This document shows positions 17,679 to 26,948 of a stretch of 64,000 nucleotides of DNA, piece after piece. Below the pieces are notes generated by a model. It saw only the letters and a program-made list of their open reading frames with translations, did no database searches and was not told where the DNA came from. Location of the stretch: contig CAWJNX010000001.1 of NCBI GenBank assembly GCA_963844395.1, positions 372,001 through 436,000 on the forward strand, written 5' to 3'. Position 1 is the stretch's first letter, and each line of letters starts with the position of its first letter. This DNA is from VRUE01 sp963844395. Lineage in GTDB: Bacteria > Actinomycetota > Thermoleophilia > Solirubrobacterales > 70-9. The translations under genes were made by a program, and so were the position numbers.

Positions 17679-18896
17679 TCAGGCGGCCGAGCCGTCGCGC
17701 CCGCGCGCGAGCAACGTGGGAGCCCGCCTCAGCATGCGCGAGACGAGCGAAGGCACGGCGCTCGCCAGCGGCCGCGGGTCATCTTTCGCGAACACCGCGA
17801 ACTCGATCGGCGGGCGCAGCGAGTGCAGGTAGGCGCCGGGCGAGAGCCGCCTCTCGCGGATCAGCGTCTTTGCCGCCAGCGCGTCCGTCGCCATCCGCAC
17901 CCAGCGGACGCCGGGCCGCGCCCGAACCTCAACCGGCCGTTGACCGTTGGCGATCTGGAAGCCCAGGTACGGAAAGTCGACGCCGGCCCGAGCGCCGAGC
18001 GTGAACCAGGTCCAGAGCCGGGGGTTGACGTCGAGGACCTTGAGGCGGCCGTTGCGCGGATCGCGCTTGAACTCGACCTCAACCAGACCGGTGTAGCCGA
18101 TCGCCTCGAGCAGGCGCCGCCCGTCCCGCTCGACCTCCGCCGCGTCGACCGTCTCGACGAAGGAGCTCGAGCGACCGAAGGCGACCGGGTACTGGCGGCT
18201 GCGGCGGGCCACGATCGAGCCGAGCGGACGGCCCTCGACACAGGCGGCGCCGAAGGAGAACTGCGCCTCCCCCCCGCCCGGGATCAGCTCCTGGACCATC
18301 ACCTCGTCCGGCTCGACCAGGGTGCAGGCCTCCTCGTAGCGGGCGAGCAGCTCCTCGCGGCTCGCCGCCGGCCACGCCTTGTCGTTGGTGAAGCGGTTCA
18401 GGTCGCGCTTCGCGCTCGGCTTGAGGATGCAGGGGAACTCAACCTCGATGCTCGCCACCTCGGCGCGGCTGCGGGGATGGTTGGTGCGCGGCGCGCCGAC
18501 TCCGAGCGAGTCGGCGAGCTCATAGGTGAGGCGCTTGTCGTAAGCGAGGCGCGTCTGCTCCCATGGCGGCGTGGTGAGCCGGAAGCGCTGGGCAAGCGCG
18601 TCGTGGTACCTGGCGACCAGCGCCGCGGTCTCGTCGCTGGTCGCGAAGAGCGTCCAGCCGTCGAGGCGGTGCTCGTCGGCGAGGGCGACCAGGTAGGCGA
18701 CCTGACCCGTCTCGCTCTCGCGCTCCGGCCAGGGCAGGCTGCGCCGCACGTAGCGCGAGTGGCGGGCAACCAGGTAGTCGCCCTCCTCGATCGCCCAGAC
18801 GGTGATGCCGCGGCGGCCGAGGCTGCGGGCGATGCCGAGCGCCCGCGAGTCGCCACCGATAACCAGGGCGCCGCGGCTCGAATTGGAGGAGGTCAA
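17679..18896 (-). CDS. ATP-grasp family ligase
   Basis: A 405-residue ATP-grasp protein. A preATP-grasp Rossmann-like start (ALVIGGDSRALGIARSLGRRG) leads to the ATP-binding core FPCILKPSAKRDLNRF, MVQELIPGGGEAQFSFGA and the metal-binding end VEVEFKRDP with VLDVNPRLWTW. The arrangement resembles carbamoyl-phosphate-synthase-like proteins in polysaccharide loci that join an amino or carboxylic acid to a sugar or peptide. The TTG start at 18896 overlaps the TGA of the acetyltransferase gene by four bases (TTGA), implying coupling. The substrate is unknown. Confidence 0.82.
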   Translation of the reverse strand: MTSSNSSRGALVIGGDSRALGIARSLGRRGITVWAIEEGDYLVARHSRYVRRSLPWPERESETGQVAYLVALADEHRLDGWTLFATSDETAALVARYHDALAQRFRLTTPPWEQTRLAYDKRLTYELADSLGVGAPRTNHPRSRAEVASIEVEFPCILKPSAKRDLNRFTNDKAWPAASREELLARYEEACTLVEPDEVMVQELIPGGGEAQFSFGAACVEGRPLGSIVARRSRQYPVAFGRSSSFVETVDAAEVERDGRRLLEAIGYTGLVEVEFKRDPRNGRLKVLDVNPRLWTWFTLGARAGVDFPYLGFQIANGQRPVEVRARPGVRWVRMATDALAAKTLIRERRLSPGAYLHSLRPPIEFAVFAKDDPRPLASAVPSLVSRMLRRAPTLLARGRDGSAA

Positions 18897-19378
18897 GACA
18901 GCGGCCGAGCCGGGTTGCCGGCGACCACGGCAGCCCGCGGAACGTCGCGGGTGACTACCGCGCCCGCGCCGACAAGCGCGTCGGCGCCAACCGTAACGCC
19001 GCCCAGGATTACGGCCCCCGACCCGATCGAGGCGCCGTCCTCGATCCGGGTCTCGCGCAGCTCCCAGTCATCCGGACCCTGCAACTCGCCCTCCCGATTC
19101 GTGGCGCGCGGGTGGCTGTCGTTGACGAACATCACCCCGTGCCCAACGAAGGCGCGGTCCCCGATCGTGACGCCTTCGCAGACGAAGGTGTGGCTCTGGA
19201 TCTTGCACGCTGCGCCGATCTCCACCCCGCTCTGGATCTCGACGAAGGGCCCGATTCGCGAGCCATTGCCCACCTTGCAGCCGTAGAGGTTCGTAAAGGC
19301 CTGAACCCGCACGTCCTCGCCGAACTCGACCTCGCTGATCAACCGATTCGGGGCGTCGTTGGCAGGCTGGGCGGCCAT
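18893..19378 (-). CDS. Left-handed beta-helix (hexapeptide) acyltransferase
   Basis: A 161-residue protein with repeated [LIV]-G-x4 hexapeptides such as VGNGSRIGPFVEI and IGDRAFVGHGVMFVND, ending GAGAVVTRDVPRAAVVAGNPAR. VNDSHPRATN carries the catalytic histidine region. It is the size and pattern of WbpD/WlbB-type N-acetyltransferases, which acetylate the 3-amino group of UDP-2-acetamido-3-amino-uronic acid. An upstream oxidoreductase of the Gfo/Idh/MocA family and a nucleotide-sugar dehydrogenase (35428) also occur in such pathways, though an aminotransferase is not seen here. It is translationally coupled to the ATP-grasp gene. Confidence 0.85.
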   Translation of the reverse strand: MAAQPANDAPNRLISEVEFGEDVRVQAFTNLYGCKVGNGSRIGPFVEIQSGVEIGAACKIQSHTFVCEGVTIGDRAFVGHGVMFVNDSHPRATNREGELQGPDDWELRETRIEDGASIGSGAVILGGVTVGADALVGAGAVVTRDVPRAAVVAGNPARPLS

Positions 19379-19394
19379 CGCCGGACGTCCGCCG

Positions 19395-19913
19395 TCAAGA
19401 ACCGGGGTTCTTGCGCGGCACCAGGACCAAGCGCTTGAACTCCGCCACCAGGACGCCGTCCTGGTTGAGCACGCGGGTTTGCACCTTGACGATGCCGCGA
19501 TCGGGCTTCGAGTTCGAGGGCTTTACGTCGAGCACCTCGGTCTCGCAGAACAGCGTGTCTCCGTGGAAGACCGGGTTGGGATGACTCAGCTCTTCGGTCG
19601 CCAGATTGGCGATCGCCTTGCCGGAGACGTCGGAGACCGACATCCCGAGGGCCAGCGAGTAGACGAGCGGACCGACCACCACATTGCGACCCTGCTGCGA
19701 ACCCTTCGCATAGATGTCGTTGATGTGGAGCGGGTGGTGGTTCATCGTGATCAGGCAGAAGAGGTGGTCGTCGGCCTCGGTCACGGTCTTCGCCGGCCAA
19801 TGCTTGTAAACGGCACCGACCTCGAACTCCTCCAGGTAGCGGCCGTAGCTGTGGGCGCCGGATGCCTCGCGCTCGGCCTGGTCGGTGGTCAACTCGTACT
19901 TCTGCTCGCTCAT
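19395..19913 (-). CDS. MaoC family dehydratase (hot-dog fold)
   Basis: A 172-residue hot-dog protein with the MaoC signature FCLITMNHHPLHINDIYAK, an equivalent of the hydratase-2 D-x4-H motif in which the Asp position is replaced by the NHHPLH run, followed by GPLVYSLALGMS. Relatives hydrate enoyl-CoA thioesters or act in mesaconyl-CoA pathways. It sits just upstream, on the same strand, of the acetyltransferase gene (16-base gap) but is not obviously part of polysaccharide synthesis. Given the malyl-CoA-lyase-like gene at 28060, a role in C4/C5-CoA metabolism is possible. The substrate is not determined. Confidence 0.82.
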   Translation of the reverse strand: MSEQKYELTTDQAEREASGAHSYGRYLEEFEVGAVYKHWPAKTVTEADDHLFCLITMNHHPLHINDIYAKGSQQGRNVVVGPLVYSLALGMSVSDVSGKAIANLATEELSHPNPVFHGDTLFCETEVLDVKPSNSKPDRGIVKVQTRVLNQDGVLVAEFKRLVLVPRKNPGS

Positions 19914-19970
19914 CGCTCTCGGGATCTCCTCTGGATTGGACGGCGCGGGATGCTACCCCGTGCCGGTTGA

Positions 19971-22867
19971 CTACGCCGTGGGGTGGGGCAGGCGGCAGTA
20001 GTCGACGAAGGTCGGCGGACTGGCGATCGAGTAGCGATCCTCGCCGGGGGCCGTCGAGATAGCGGTCAGAGTGTTATGCCAAGCCGGCGCCAGTCCACCG
20101 AAGGAGACGGTCTGAGCCGACTTCCCCGCCCCGTAATGGGCACTGACGCGGGCGGGGCTCAGAGTCGCGCCGTAAACGGCGGCCTCGTCGATCGTGCCGT
20201 TGAAGAACTCGCTGCTGCCGTTCCAGGAGCCGATGTACAGCGGGCTGGTCTGGGCGCTGGCGGGCCCGCTCAGCGCGGCGCTGGCGACCTGGGCGCCGTT
20301 GACGTAGAGCCGCTGCGTCGTGCCGTCGTAGGTGCCGACCACGTGGTAGGTCCCCCCGGCGACGATCGCTCCCGCGGCGGCCTGCAGGCGCCTGCGCGTG
20401 CCGTTCTGCATGATCGTGAACTCGAGTCGCGGCCCATTGAACTGCAGGGAGTAGGACTCGGCCTTGGTCAGCACCGAGCGGAAGGCACCGGTGCTCGGCA
20501 GCGCCGCCGGCCTGATCCAGGCCTCGAGCGTCAGCGGCGAAGAGAGGCCGAGGGTGGCGGAGTTGGCGACCCTGACGCTGTCGTTGACGCCGTCGAAGTG
20601 GACCGCTTTGTTCGCGGTGTCGGTCTCCAGCAGGCTCGCCTGCCCGAGCGTCGGCGAGTTGACGTAGACGCCCGGGTTGGTGCCGCGCTGGTCCGCCGCC
20701 GCCGTGCCACTGGTCTCGCCGAGCCGCCAGTAGCTGACCGGGCTGTCGACGACAACCTCGGAGCTGTAGGCGCCGGTGGGCGGGGGGGTCGGGAGCGTGG
20801 TCACGACAACAGTGTTCGAGTAAGCCGAGCTATCGGTCGCGTTGCGGGCTTTGACCCGGTAGTAGTAAGTCGTGCTCGGCGCAAGGCCGACGTCGGAGAA
20901 GAAGGTGCTGTTCGACCAGACGCTGTTGATCACAGGCGAGGTGAAGCTCGAGTTGGCGGCCCGCTCGATCAGGAACTCACCCTCGTTAGTCGAGTTGTCG
21001 GTCCAGGTGAGGTTGACCTGCGTATCGGAGACCGCGGTCGCGGTCAGGCCGCTGGGCGCTTTGACCGAGTTGTCCGGCGGCGGACCGCCCATTCCGGCTT
21101 GACGGTGGGCGCTGACTTGGGCGGCGCTGAGGGCGGTCGTGTAGACGGCTGGCTCGTCGATCGTGCCGTTGAAGAACTCGCTGCCGCCGCTCCAGGAGCC
21201 GATCGTCAAAGCGTTGCCATTGGTGGTGATGGCCCCGGTCAACGCCGCGCTGGCGACCTGGCTGCCGTTGAGATAGAGCCGCTGGGTCGTGCCGTCGTAG
21301 GTGCCGACGACGTGGTAGGTCTGCCCGGCGACGATCGCCCCGGAGGGAGCCTGCAGGCGCCTGCGGACGGTGTTCTGCATGATCGTGAACTCGAGCCGCG
21401 GTCCGTTGAACTGCAAGGAGTAGGACTCAGCCTTGGTCAGCACCGAGCGAAAGGCTCCGGTGCTCGGCAGCGTCGTAGGCCTGATCCAGGCCTCGAGCGA
21501 GACTCGGACCCCCGGGCTGAGCGAGGCGGAGCTGGGAACCCGCACGTGGTCGTTGACACCGTCGAAGCGGACCGACCTGTTGGCGCCGTCGCCCGGCAGC
21601 AGGCTCGCCTGTCCCAAAACGGGTCCGTTGACATAGCTTCCGTTGTCGCCGCCCGAGGCGTCGACTGCCGTAGTGCCGCTGGTCTCGCCGAGGCGCCAGT
21701 AGCCGGCCGGCGCGTCGCCAAGCACCGTGTTCGAGTAACCCGACGTGCCGCCCTGGCGGTTGAGCCCGATCGTGTCGCTCTCCGACGCCGACCACTTGCC
21801 GGTCGTGTCTTTGAACTGGACGTAGACGGTCTTGACACCGTCGGCGCCGTTGCCGCCGTAGGCGGCGTTGGTCAGATCCCAGGAGATCGCCTGCGCGGTC
21901 GATTGCGAGCCCGTGTAGGACTGCGGCGTGGACCAGGCGACGCCGTTGTTGGAGAGCCGCACCTGGGTGACGCCGCTGATGTCGTCGCGGCCGAGCACCT
22001 TGACGGTGACGTTCGCCGAGGCGGTGCCGGAGGCGATGTCGTTGATCCGCACCGACCCGCTGGGTGGATTGAGGTCGACGAGTTTTCCGCCCTGGACCGC
22101 GAAGAGGGTGATCGCCTCGTTGCCCGCCGCGTTCTCGCGAGCTGGATCGGACTTGGTCGGGCTCTCGTAGATCTTGTTGAGCGGATCGGCGACCGAGCGC
22201 AGCACGTACTGCCCATCGGCCAGCGCTCCACTTGCCCCGAGGTCGATCCACTGTTCGAAGCGGAAGTAGTCGTAGGTGTCGCCCCAGCCGACGCCGATTC
22301 CCTGCAGCATCGCCCCTGCGAGTTGGGGAAGCATCCATTCGAGCTGTAGGTGGCGGGGTAGGCCTGGTTAGGCAGGTTGCGGATGAACTCCTCGTCGATC
22401 ATGCAGCTGGTCGTCTTGCCGCCGACGGTCGGCGTTCCCTGGGTGCGGCCGCTGGCGATCCAGGCGTCGTAGCCCGCTTTGGTCCACAGCTCGTAGCGTC
22501 CCCAATCGTCGTAGTGGTAGTGCGAGTGCGCGGCGTGCCAGTAGAAGTTGCCGGTCGTGTAGTTGGCGAAGCCGCCGCTGTCGTCGTAGACACGCTGCAC
22601 CGCCGCGCCGCTTTTGGTGCTCGAGCTGATCTGGCCGCGCACCTCCAGCGGCCCACTGCCGGCGTTCCACGTCGTGTTGGAGAAGCGCAGGACGTTGTGC
22701 AGGACGTTTGCGTCGCCAGCATCGACGTCGGTCCGGTCGAAGCGCAGATCGCGCGGGGGCAGGGTCTTCAGATCGGGGTACAGCGCCGCGCCCTGCGCAG
22801 GGGCAGCGGCCAACGCGACAGCGAGGATGGCGAAGAGGAACGGAGCTGAGGAGAGGAATTTGCGCAA
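19971..22867 (-). CDS. Secreted lysyl-oxidase-like protein with Ig/FN3 and two LamG domains, frameshifted
   Basis: The signal peptide (FAILAVALAAAPAQGAA) leads to a lysyl oxidase domain with copper-histidine motif WHAAHSHYHYDD and ELWTKAGYDAW, then CMIDEEF. The frame changes near 22310-22330, after which the same domain continues as GIGVGWGDTYDYFRFEQWID. Next come an Ig-like region (VRLSNNGVAWSTPQSYTG), a LamG domain (AGYWRLGETSGT to SEFFNGTIDE), an FN3 domain (PSGLTATAVSDTQVNLTWTD) and a second, closely similar LamG domain. A TTG start at 22867 is inferred. Lysyl oxidases oxidise peptidyl lysine; bacterial members are rare and the tie to LamG suggests a cell-surface matrix protein. Joined length would be about 965 residues. 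Confidence 0.78.
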
Positions 22868-22925
22868 AGGCTTTTTGAAGCGGCCCTGGAACGTTAGCGG
22901 GGGGAAGCGCCCGGCGGTATACCCG

Positions 22926-23291
22926 CTAATGGGCTTTTTTTAGCCGGGCGCGCTGCTCCTGGCGCTCGACGACCTGGGCAATCAGCTTGCGCACGTTGGA
23001 GTCGCCGGTCGCCTTGATGTGGCCGGTCTCGTAGGCCTTGCGATAGCTCTTCAGCGTGCCTTTCTCAGCCAGCTCGTTGAACTGCGGCCGATCGACCTGG
23101 ACCAGGATCCGCTCATCCTGGGCAAGGTCCTTTTTGACCTTGGGTCCCGGCAGCTCGACCCGGTAGAGCTGGATGTCTCCCCGCCCTTTCAACTCGAGCC
23201 CGAAGACGAGTTTCAGTTTCTGCAGGGCCGGGACTTCGGCTTGAAAGCGTTTAACGGCGGTTTCGATCAGAGCTTTCGTGTCGCCTGCCAT
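22926..23291 (-). CDS. Small SCP2-like hypothetical protein
   Basis: A 121-residue soluble protein starting MAGDTKALIETAVKRF. The patterned segments KLVFGLELKGRGDIQLYRVE, ILVQVDRPQFNELAE and GTLKSYRKAYETGHIKATGD resemble the SCP2/sterol-carrier fold, which binds lipid or acyl groups. The remote resemblance is inferred from pattern only. ATG 23291 is chosen because the longer frame upstream overlaps the divergent kinase region. The extreme C-terminus (ARLKKAH) is basic. Confidence 0.6.
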   Translation of the reverse strand: MAGDTKALIETAVKRFQAEVPALQKLKLVFGLELKGRGDIQLYRVELPGPKVKKDLAQDERILVQVDRPQFNELAEKGTLKSYRKAYETGHIKATGDSNVRKLIAQVVERQEQRARLKKAH

Positions 23292-23337
23292 CGGCGGCGA
23301 TGCTAACTGAGACGGGAAGCCTTCTACCCTTCGGGGC

Positions 23338-24002
23338 GTGAGCGAGTACGCCAGCTGGAGCTTCGAGGAAGGCAGCGAGATCCACCCGGGCCGCGTGGTC
23401 CTCAAGACGATCGGGGGCGCCAATCGCTACGAGGTCTGCCTGGTCTGGGACGAGTCGCTGTTCGCCCTCGGCGTGGCCAAGGTACTGCGACCCGATCAGG
23501 CGCGACGGCGCTATCCCGCTGCAGCAGCTGCTGCCGCTCGCCGCCAACGTCGCCGGCGCCCTCCAATACATGGCCAATCGGGGCTACGTCCACCTCGACG
23601 TCAAGCCCGACAACATCGTGATGGGCCTGCCACCGCGCTTGATAGATCTCAGCATCGCCCGCACCTTGGAGCGCGCCGCCTTCAGCTCGGGCCCGATCGG
23701 CACCGACCCCTACATGCCTCCCGAGCAGTGCGTCGGCGAATCGTTCGGCACGCGGATTGGCCCGGCGTCGGACTCCTGGGGGCTCGGGGCGAGCCTCTTC
23801 CACGCGATCGCCGGCGACGAGGCCCTGCTGCCCGGCGAGACCTCGGCCCTGCGGCGGTCGCCAGCGCCAACGGCGCCTCGACCCGGGCACTACCGACGAC
23901 AACGACACTCGGACGAAACTCGGCACCGACGACACGAGCGCCAACGGAAACGACACGCGCGGAACCACCAACGACAACGACACCCACACCGTTCAGAGTT
24001 AG
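23338..24002 (+). pseudogene. Serine/threonine protein kinase remnant (internal deletion and frame changes)
   Basis: The N-terminus MSEYASWSFEEGSEIHPG with the ATP lysine in GVAKVLRPDQ is followed at once, in another frame, by RRDGAIPLQQLLPLAANVAGA and the catalytic loop YVHLDVKPDN, then LIDLSIAR (DLS in place of DFG) and MPPEQC. Some seventy to eighty residues of the N-lobe (helix C to hinge) are missing at about 23497. The C-lobe is also short, and a further frame carries an Asn/Asp/Thr-rich tail (DDNDTRTKLGTDDTS) ending near 24002. The junctions are within a single short stretch each, so this is a decayed gene or an assembly collapse. No working kinase is likely. Confidence 0.7.
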
Positions 24003-24024
24003 AGGCGGGGCTCTGGGCCCAGCC

Positions 24025-25239
24025 CTAAATCTTGTGCCGCTGCAGGAGCTTCTTGCCGATCACCATGCGCTGGATCTCCGAGGTCCCCTCACCGATCAAG
24101 AGCAGCGGCGCGTCGCGGTAAAGGCGCTCGATCTCGTACTCCTTCGAGTAGCCGTAGCCGCCGTGGATGCGGAACGCCTCCTCGACGCACTCCTTGCCCG
24201 TCTCCGACGCGAGCAACTTCGCCATCCCGGCCTCGAGATCTGAGCGCTCGCCGGCATCCTTCATCCGCGCCGCTTTGCGGGTGACGAGACGGGCCGCCTC
24301 GATCTTGGTCGCCATGTCGGCGAGCTTGAACTGGATCGCCTGGTGCTGGGCGATCGGCTTGCCGAAAGTCTTCCGTTCCTGGCTGTAGCGGAGAGCCAGC
24401 TCCAGCGCCCGCTGGGCGATGCCGACGCCACGGGCGGCGACGTTGACCCGACCGACCTCGAGCGCATCCATCATCTGCACGAAGCCCTGGCCCACCCCAG
24501 CCTCCTCGCCGCCGAGCACCCGCTCGGGCGGGCAGCGGTAGCCGTCATAGACCAGCTCGGTCGACTCGACCCCCTTGTAGCCCATCTTCTTGATCTTGGG
24601 CGGCACGATCAGCCCCTCGTAGTCGCCTGAGTTCTTCTCCGCCCAAGGCTCCTTCTCAGTGATGAAGCAGGTCATGCCCTTGTAAGGGGGGTCCGCCTTG
24701 GTGTCCGTCTTCATCAAGACGAAGACGACGCTTGAGCCGAGCCCGTTGGTCACCCACATCTTCTGCCCGTTCAGCTCCCAGCGGCCGTCCTCGCCCTTCT
24801 TCGCGGTGGACTTGATCCCCTGCACGTCTGAGCCGACCTCGGGCTCGGAGAGCGAGAAGGCGGCGCGGATCTCGCCGGTGGCCATCTTCGGCAGGAAGTA
24901 GTCCTTCTGCTCGTCGGTGCCGAACTTCATAAGCAGGTAGGAGCCGATGAAGTGGGTGTTGACGACGCCCGAGATCGAGATCCAGCCGCGCGAGAGCTCT
25001 TCGACGATCATCGCGTAGGTCGTCAGGTCGAGCCCCATGCCGCCGTACTCCTCGGGGATCGTCACCCCGAACAGGCCCAGCTCCTTCATCTGCTCGACGA
25101 TCGGCTCCGGGAAGGAGTCCTCGTGATCGAAGTGCTCGGCGTTGGGGATGATCTGCTCGTCGGCGAACTGGCGCACCATCTCGGTGATGTCGCGCTGAAT
25201 CTCGGTCTGCTCGCTGTAGGCGGCGGTATCTACGGCCAT
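24025..25239 (-). CDS. Acyl-CoA dehydrogenase
   Basis: A full-length 404-residue flavoprotein. FAD and substrate motifs are AFSLSEPEVGSDVQGI and KMWVTNGLGSSVVFV, then RKTFGKPIAQHQAIQFKLAD. The C-terminal signature RIHGGYGYSKEYEIER is followed by the catalytic glutamate in IGEGTSEIQRMVIGKKLL. It catalyses alpha,beta-dehydrogenation of acyl-CoA with electrons passed to ETF. It stands alone on the minus strand, far from the operon at 44-51 kb, and starts 20 bases before the next gene region. Chain-length preference cannot be read. Confidence 0.93.
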   Translation of the reverse strand: MAVDTAAYSEQTEIQRDITEMVRQFADEQIIPNAEHFDHEDSFPEPIVEQMKELGLFGVTIPEEYGGMGLDLTTYAMIVEELSRGWISISGVVNTHFIGSYLLMKFGTDEQKDYFLPKMATGEIRAAFSLSEPEVGSDVQGIKSTAKKGEDGRWELNGQKMWVTNGLGSSVVFVLMKTDTKADPPYKGMTCFITEKEPWAEKNSGDYEGLIVPPKIKKMGYKGVESTELVYDGYRCPPERVLGGEEAGVGQGFVQMMDALEVGRVNVAARGVGIAQRALELALRYSQERKTFGKPIAQHQAIQFKLADMATKIEAARLVTRKAARMKDAGERSDLEAGMAKLLASETGKECVEEAFRIHGGYGYSKEYEIERLYRDAPLLLIGEGTSEIQRMVIGKKLLQRHKI

Positions 25240-25291
25240 GGCTCCTGGTCTGGTCGGGGCTTTGCGCGGAGCCGAAGGATATCGGCGCGGC

Positions 25292-26536
25292 TCAAGCCGA
25301 GAGGAACACGCCGGCGAGACGCTCGACCTCCTCGCCGGTCAGGCCTGCGCCCCGCGCCACGCCTTTCCAGCGGGAGACCGCAGCGTTGACCTCGTTGACT
25401 ATTTGATCGGCCTGGGAGGCGGAGAGCCTGTAGAGCGCGGACGTCCCGCGAACGAGATCCAGATCCGGCTGCCGAATCGAGTCGTCTAGGGCGAGGCTGT
25501 GTTCCTGCTTTTGCACTGAGGGATTGACGTCGAACGCCGGCGCCAGGCGCCATCCACCCTCGGTACGCAGGAACCCGTGATTGCGAAGGTGATCGTCCCG
25601 GTTCCCGGTCAGCACATTGAAGACGACGCGACGGAACAGCTGAGCAAGATCCTCTTCGATCGCGGCCGGATCGCCGAGGTTGACGATTGCCTGCGCCACG
25701 TCGAGATAGCTCGCCTCCTCATGATCCTGGCGACCGGTCAGGGTCATCGCCGAGGCGTAGAGTCGCCGGGCGTCGCCATGGCGGTCGAAGCGCTTCGCGC
25801 AGAAAGTCCAGTAGGCCGACCCCAGCCGCAACGCCTTCGTCGCCGGAACCTCGATCCCGGCGTCCGCGGCCAGAAGGGACAGCACGTACTCCCAGCCACC
25901 CACGTCGTGCCTGTCCTCGCGGGACGGGAACTTGGCGATCCAGAGTGTCTTGTCCTCATCGAGGAAGCTGGCCTTCGGCCGCGCTCCTCCGAGCGAGCTG
26001 CCCGGCGCCACCAGCATCGCAATCCAACGATCCTCCTCATCCATTTCTGCCGGGAGCCCTTCCTCGAGCTCCCGAGCCCAGTGCTCCAGATCGCGCAACC
26101 GCGTGCTCGGCGGCACGGCAAGCGGCTCATCGTCGAGAAAGGCGCCGTCCGTCATCCGTGCCAGGCGCAGCGCGCCCATGCGCGTCACGTCGTTGACGCC
26201 GACCAGGAAGTCCCACTCGTCCAGCCGGCGCGGCACTCTTTCCTCCCGCCGCGCTACCAGGGCCTCCCGCCGCTCCAGCAAGAGACGACCCCAGCGATCC
26301 GGCGCGGAGTCGGCGAACACGCCGGGCAATGCGCGCAGATATTGCTCTCCCTCATACAGCGGGAGTGATGGATCGAGCGGGAACGAAGCGGGCCAGGCCA
26401 TCCATCGAGGCTGGTATTCGAATGAGATCACGCTGGTCGCAGCAGAGCGTTCGCGGGCGAGGGCCCCAACGGTCCCCTCGGTGCCGAGCTCCGGGGCGTC
26501 GAGATGCACGACGACTCGATCGCGGCCGTTAGCCAT
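25292..26536 (-). CDS. hipA: HipA-family serine/threonine kinase toxin
   Basis: A 414-residue protein with HipA_C features: the ATP-binding SSLGGARPKASF loop, catalytic FNVLTGNRDDHLRNHGF and the metal motif APAFDVNPS. The N-terminal Couple_hipA region contains FADSAPDRWGRLLL. HipA kinases phosphorylate a protein target (GltX for E. coli HipA) and induce dormancy. The gene overlaps hipB by eight bases and follows it, the usual antitoxin-first order. Length and motifs look intact, so it may be active. Confidence 0.93.
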   Translation of the reverse strand: MANGRDRVVVHLDAPELGTEGTVGALARERSAATSVISFEYQPRWMAWPASFPLDPSLPLYEGEQYLRALPGVFADSAPDRWGRLLLERREALVARREERVPRRLDEWDFLVGVNDVTRMGALRLARMTDGAFLDDEPLAVPPSTRLRDLEHWARELEEGLPAEMDEEDRWIAMLVAPGSSLGGARPKASFLDEDKTLWIAKFPSREDRHDVGGWEYVLSLLAADAGIEVPATKALRLGSAYWTFCAKRFDRHGDARRLYASAMTLTGRQDHEEASYLDVAQAIVNLGDPAAIEEDLAQLFRRVVFNVLTGNRDDHLRNHGFLRTEGGWRLAPAFDVNPSVQKQEHSLALDDSIRQPDLDLVRGTSALYRLSASQADQIVNEVNAAVSRWKGVARGAGLTGEEVERLAGVFLSA

Positions 26537-26852
26537 CTGCCGGTCGTTTCCTCGACCGTCGCGGGCGGGTCAGTCGCACATCCTGCAGTCGCTGACCGAG
26601 CTCGTCATCCCGAGCAAGCAAATCGAGATCCTCATCGAGTCCCAGCACGGCCAGGACGCGCGCCAGCGTCGCAAGGCTGGTAGACAGCTCGCCCCGCTCG
26701 AGACGGGACAGCGTGCCCCTCGTCACGCCGACCCGCGCCGCCAGGTCGGCGAGCGACATGCGACGCCTGAGGCGGGCCACTCGCAAGCGCTCGCCCAATG
26801 CCTCGGCGCGGCGTTGGGTCTGCGGGAAGAGGGGTAGCGCAGATCTTGGCAT
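26529..26852 (-). CDS. hipB: HipB-like XRE-family antitoxin
   Basis: A 107-residue protein with a clear Cro/XRE helix-turn-helix: LRVARLRRRMSLADLAARVG, VTRGTLSRLERGELSTS. It forms the antitoxin of HipA and in known systems represses the operon by binding palindromic operators. Its ATG is immediately downstream of an AT-rich stretch with an inverted repeat at 26855-26885. The basic C-terminal tail (RLTRPRRSRKRPADG) could contact DNA or HipA. Confidence 0.9.
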   Translation of the reverse strand: MPRSALPLFPQTQRRAEALGERLRVARLRRRMSLADLAARVGVTRGTLSRLERGELSTSLATLARVLAVLGLDEDLDLLARDDELGQRLQDVRLTRPRRSRKRPADG

Positions 26853-26854
26853 GA

Positions 26855-26885
26855 TTGATAGATTAACCCATAAGCCCTCTATCGA
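26855..26885. promoter_or_regulatory. Inverted repeat before hipB, candidate HipB operator
   Basis: TTGATAGA at 26855-26862 pairs with TCTATCGA at 26878-26885 (seven of eight), spaced by 15 bases. It lies in a conspicuously AT-rich island of otherwise GC-rich DNA and begins three bases upstream of the hipB ATG. Known HipB operators have the form TATCC-N8-GGATA, so the half-sites differ in sequence. Autorepression is inferred from position. Confidence 0.5.
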
Positions 26886-26948
26886 TTGATTTATAGATCC
26901 TGAGATGGAGAAATTAGCTCTGCGTCCCGATTAGAAAGCGAGGGCCGC

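Noticed and set aside
19983..22349. A 788-codon open frame on the plus strand
   Set aside because: It lies opposite the LamG/lysyl oxidase gene and is low-complexity Arg/Ala/Gly; it is a GC-rich shadow frame.
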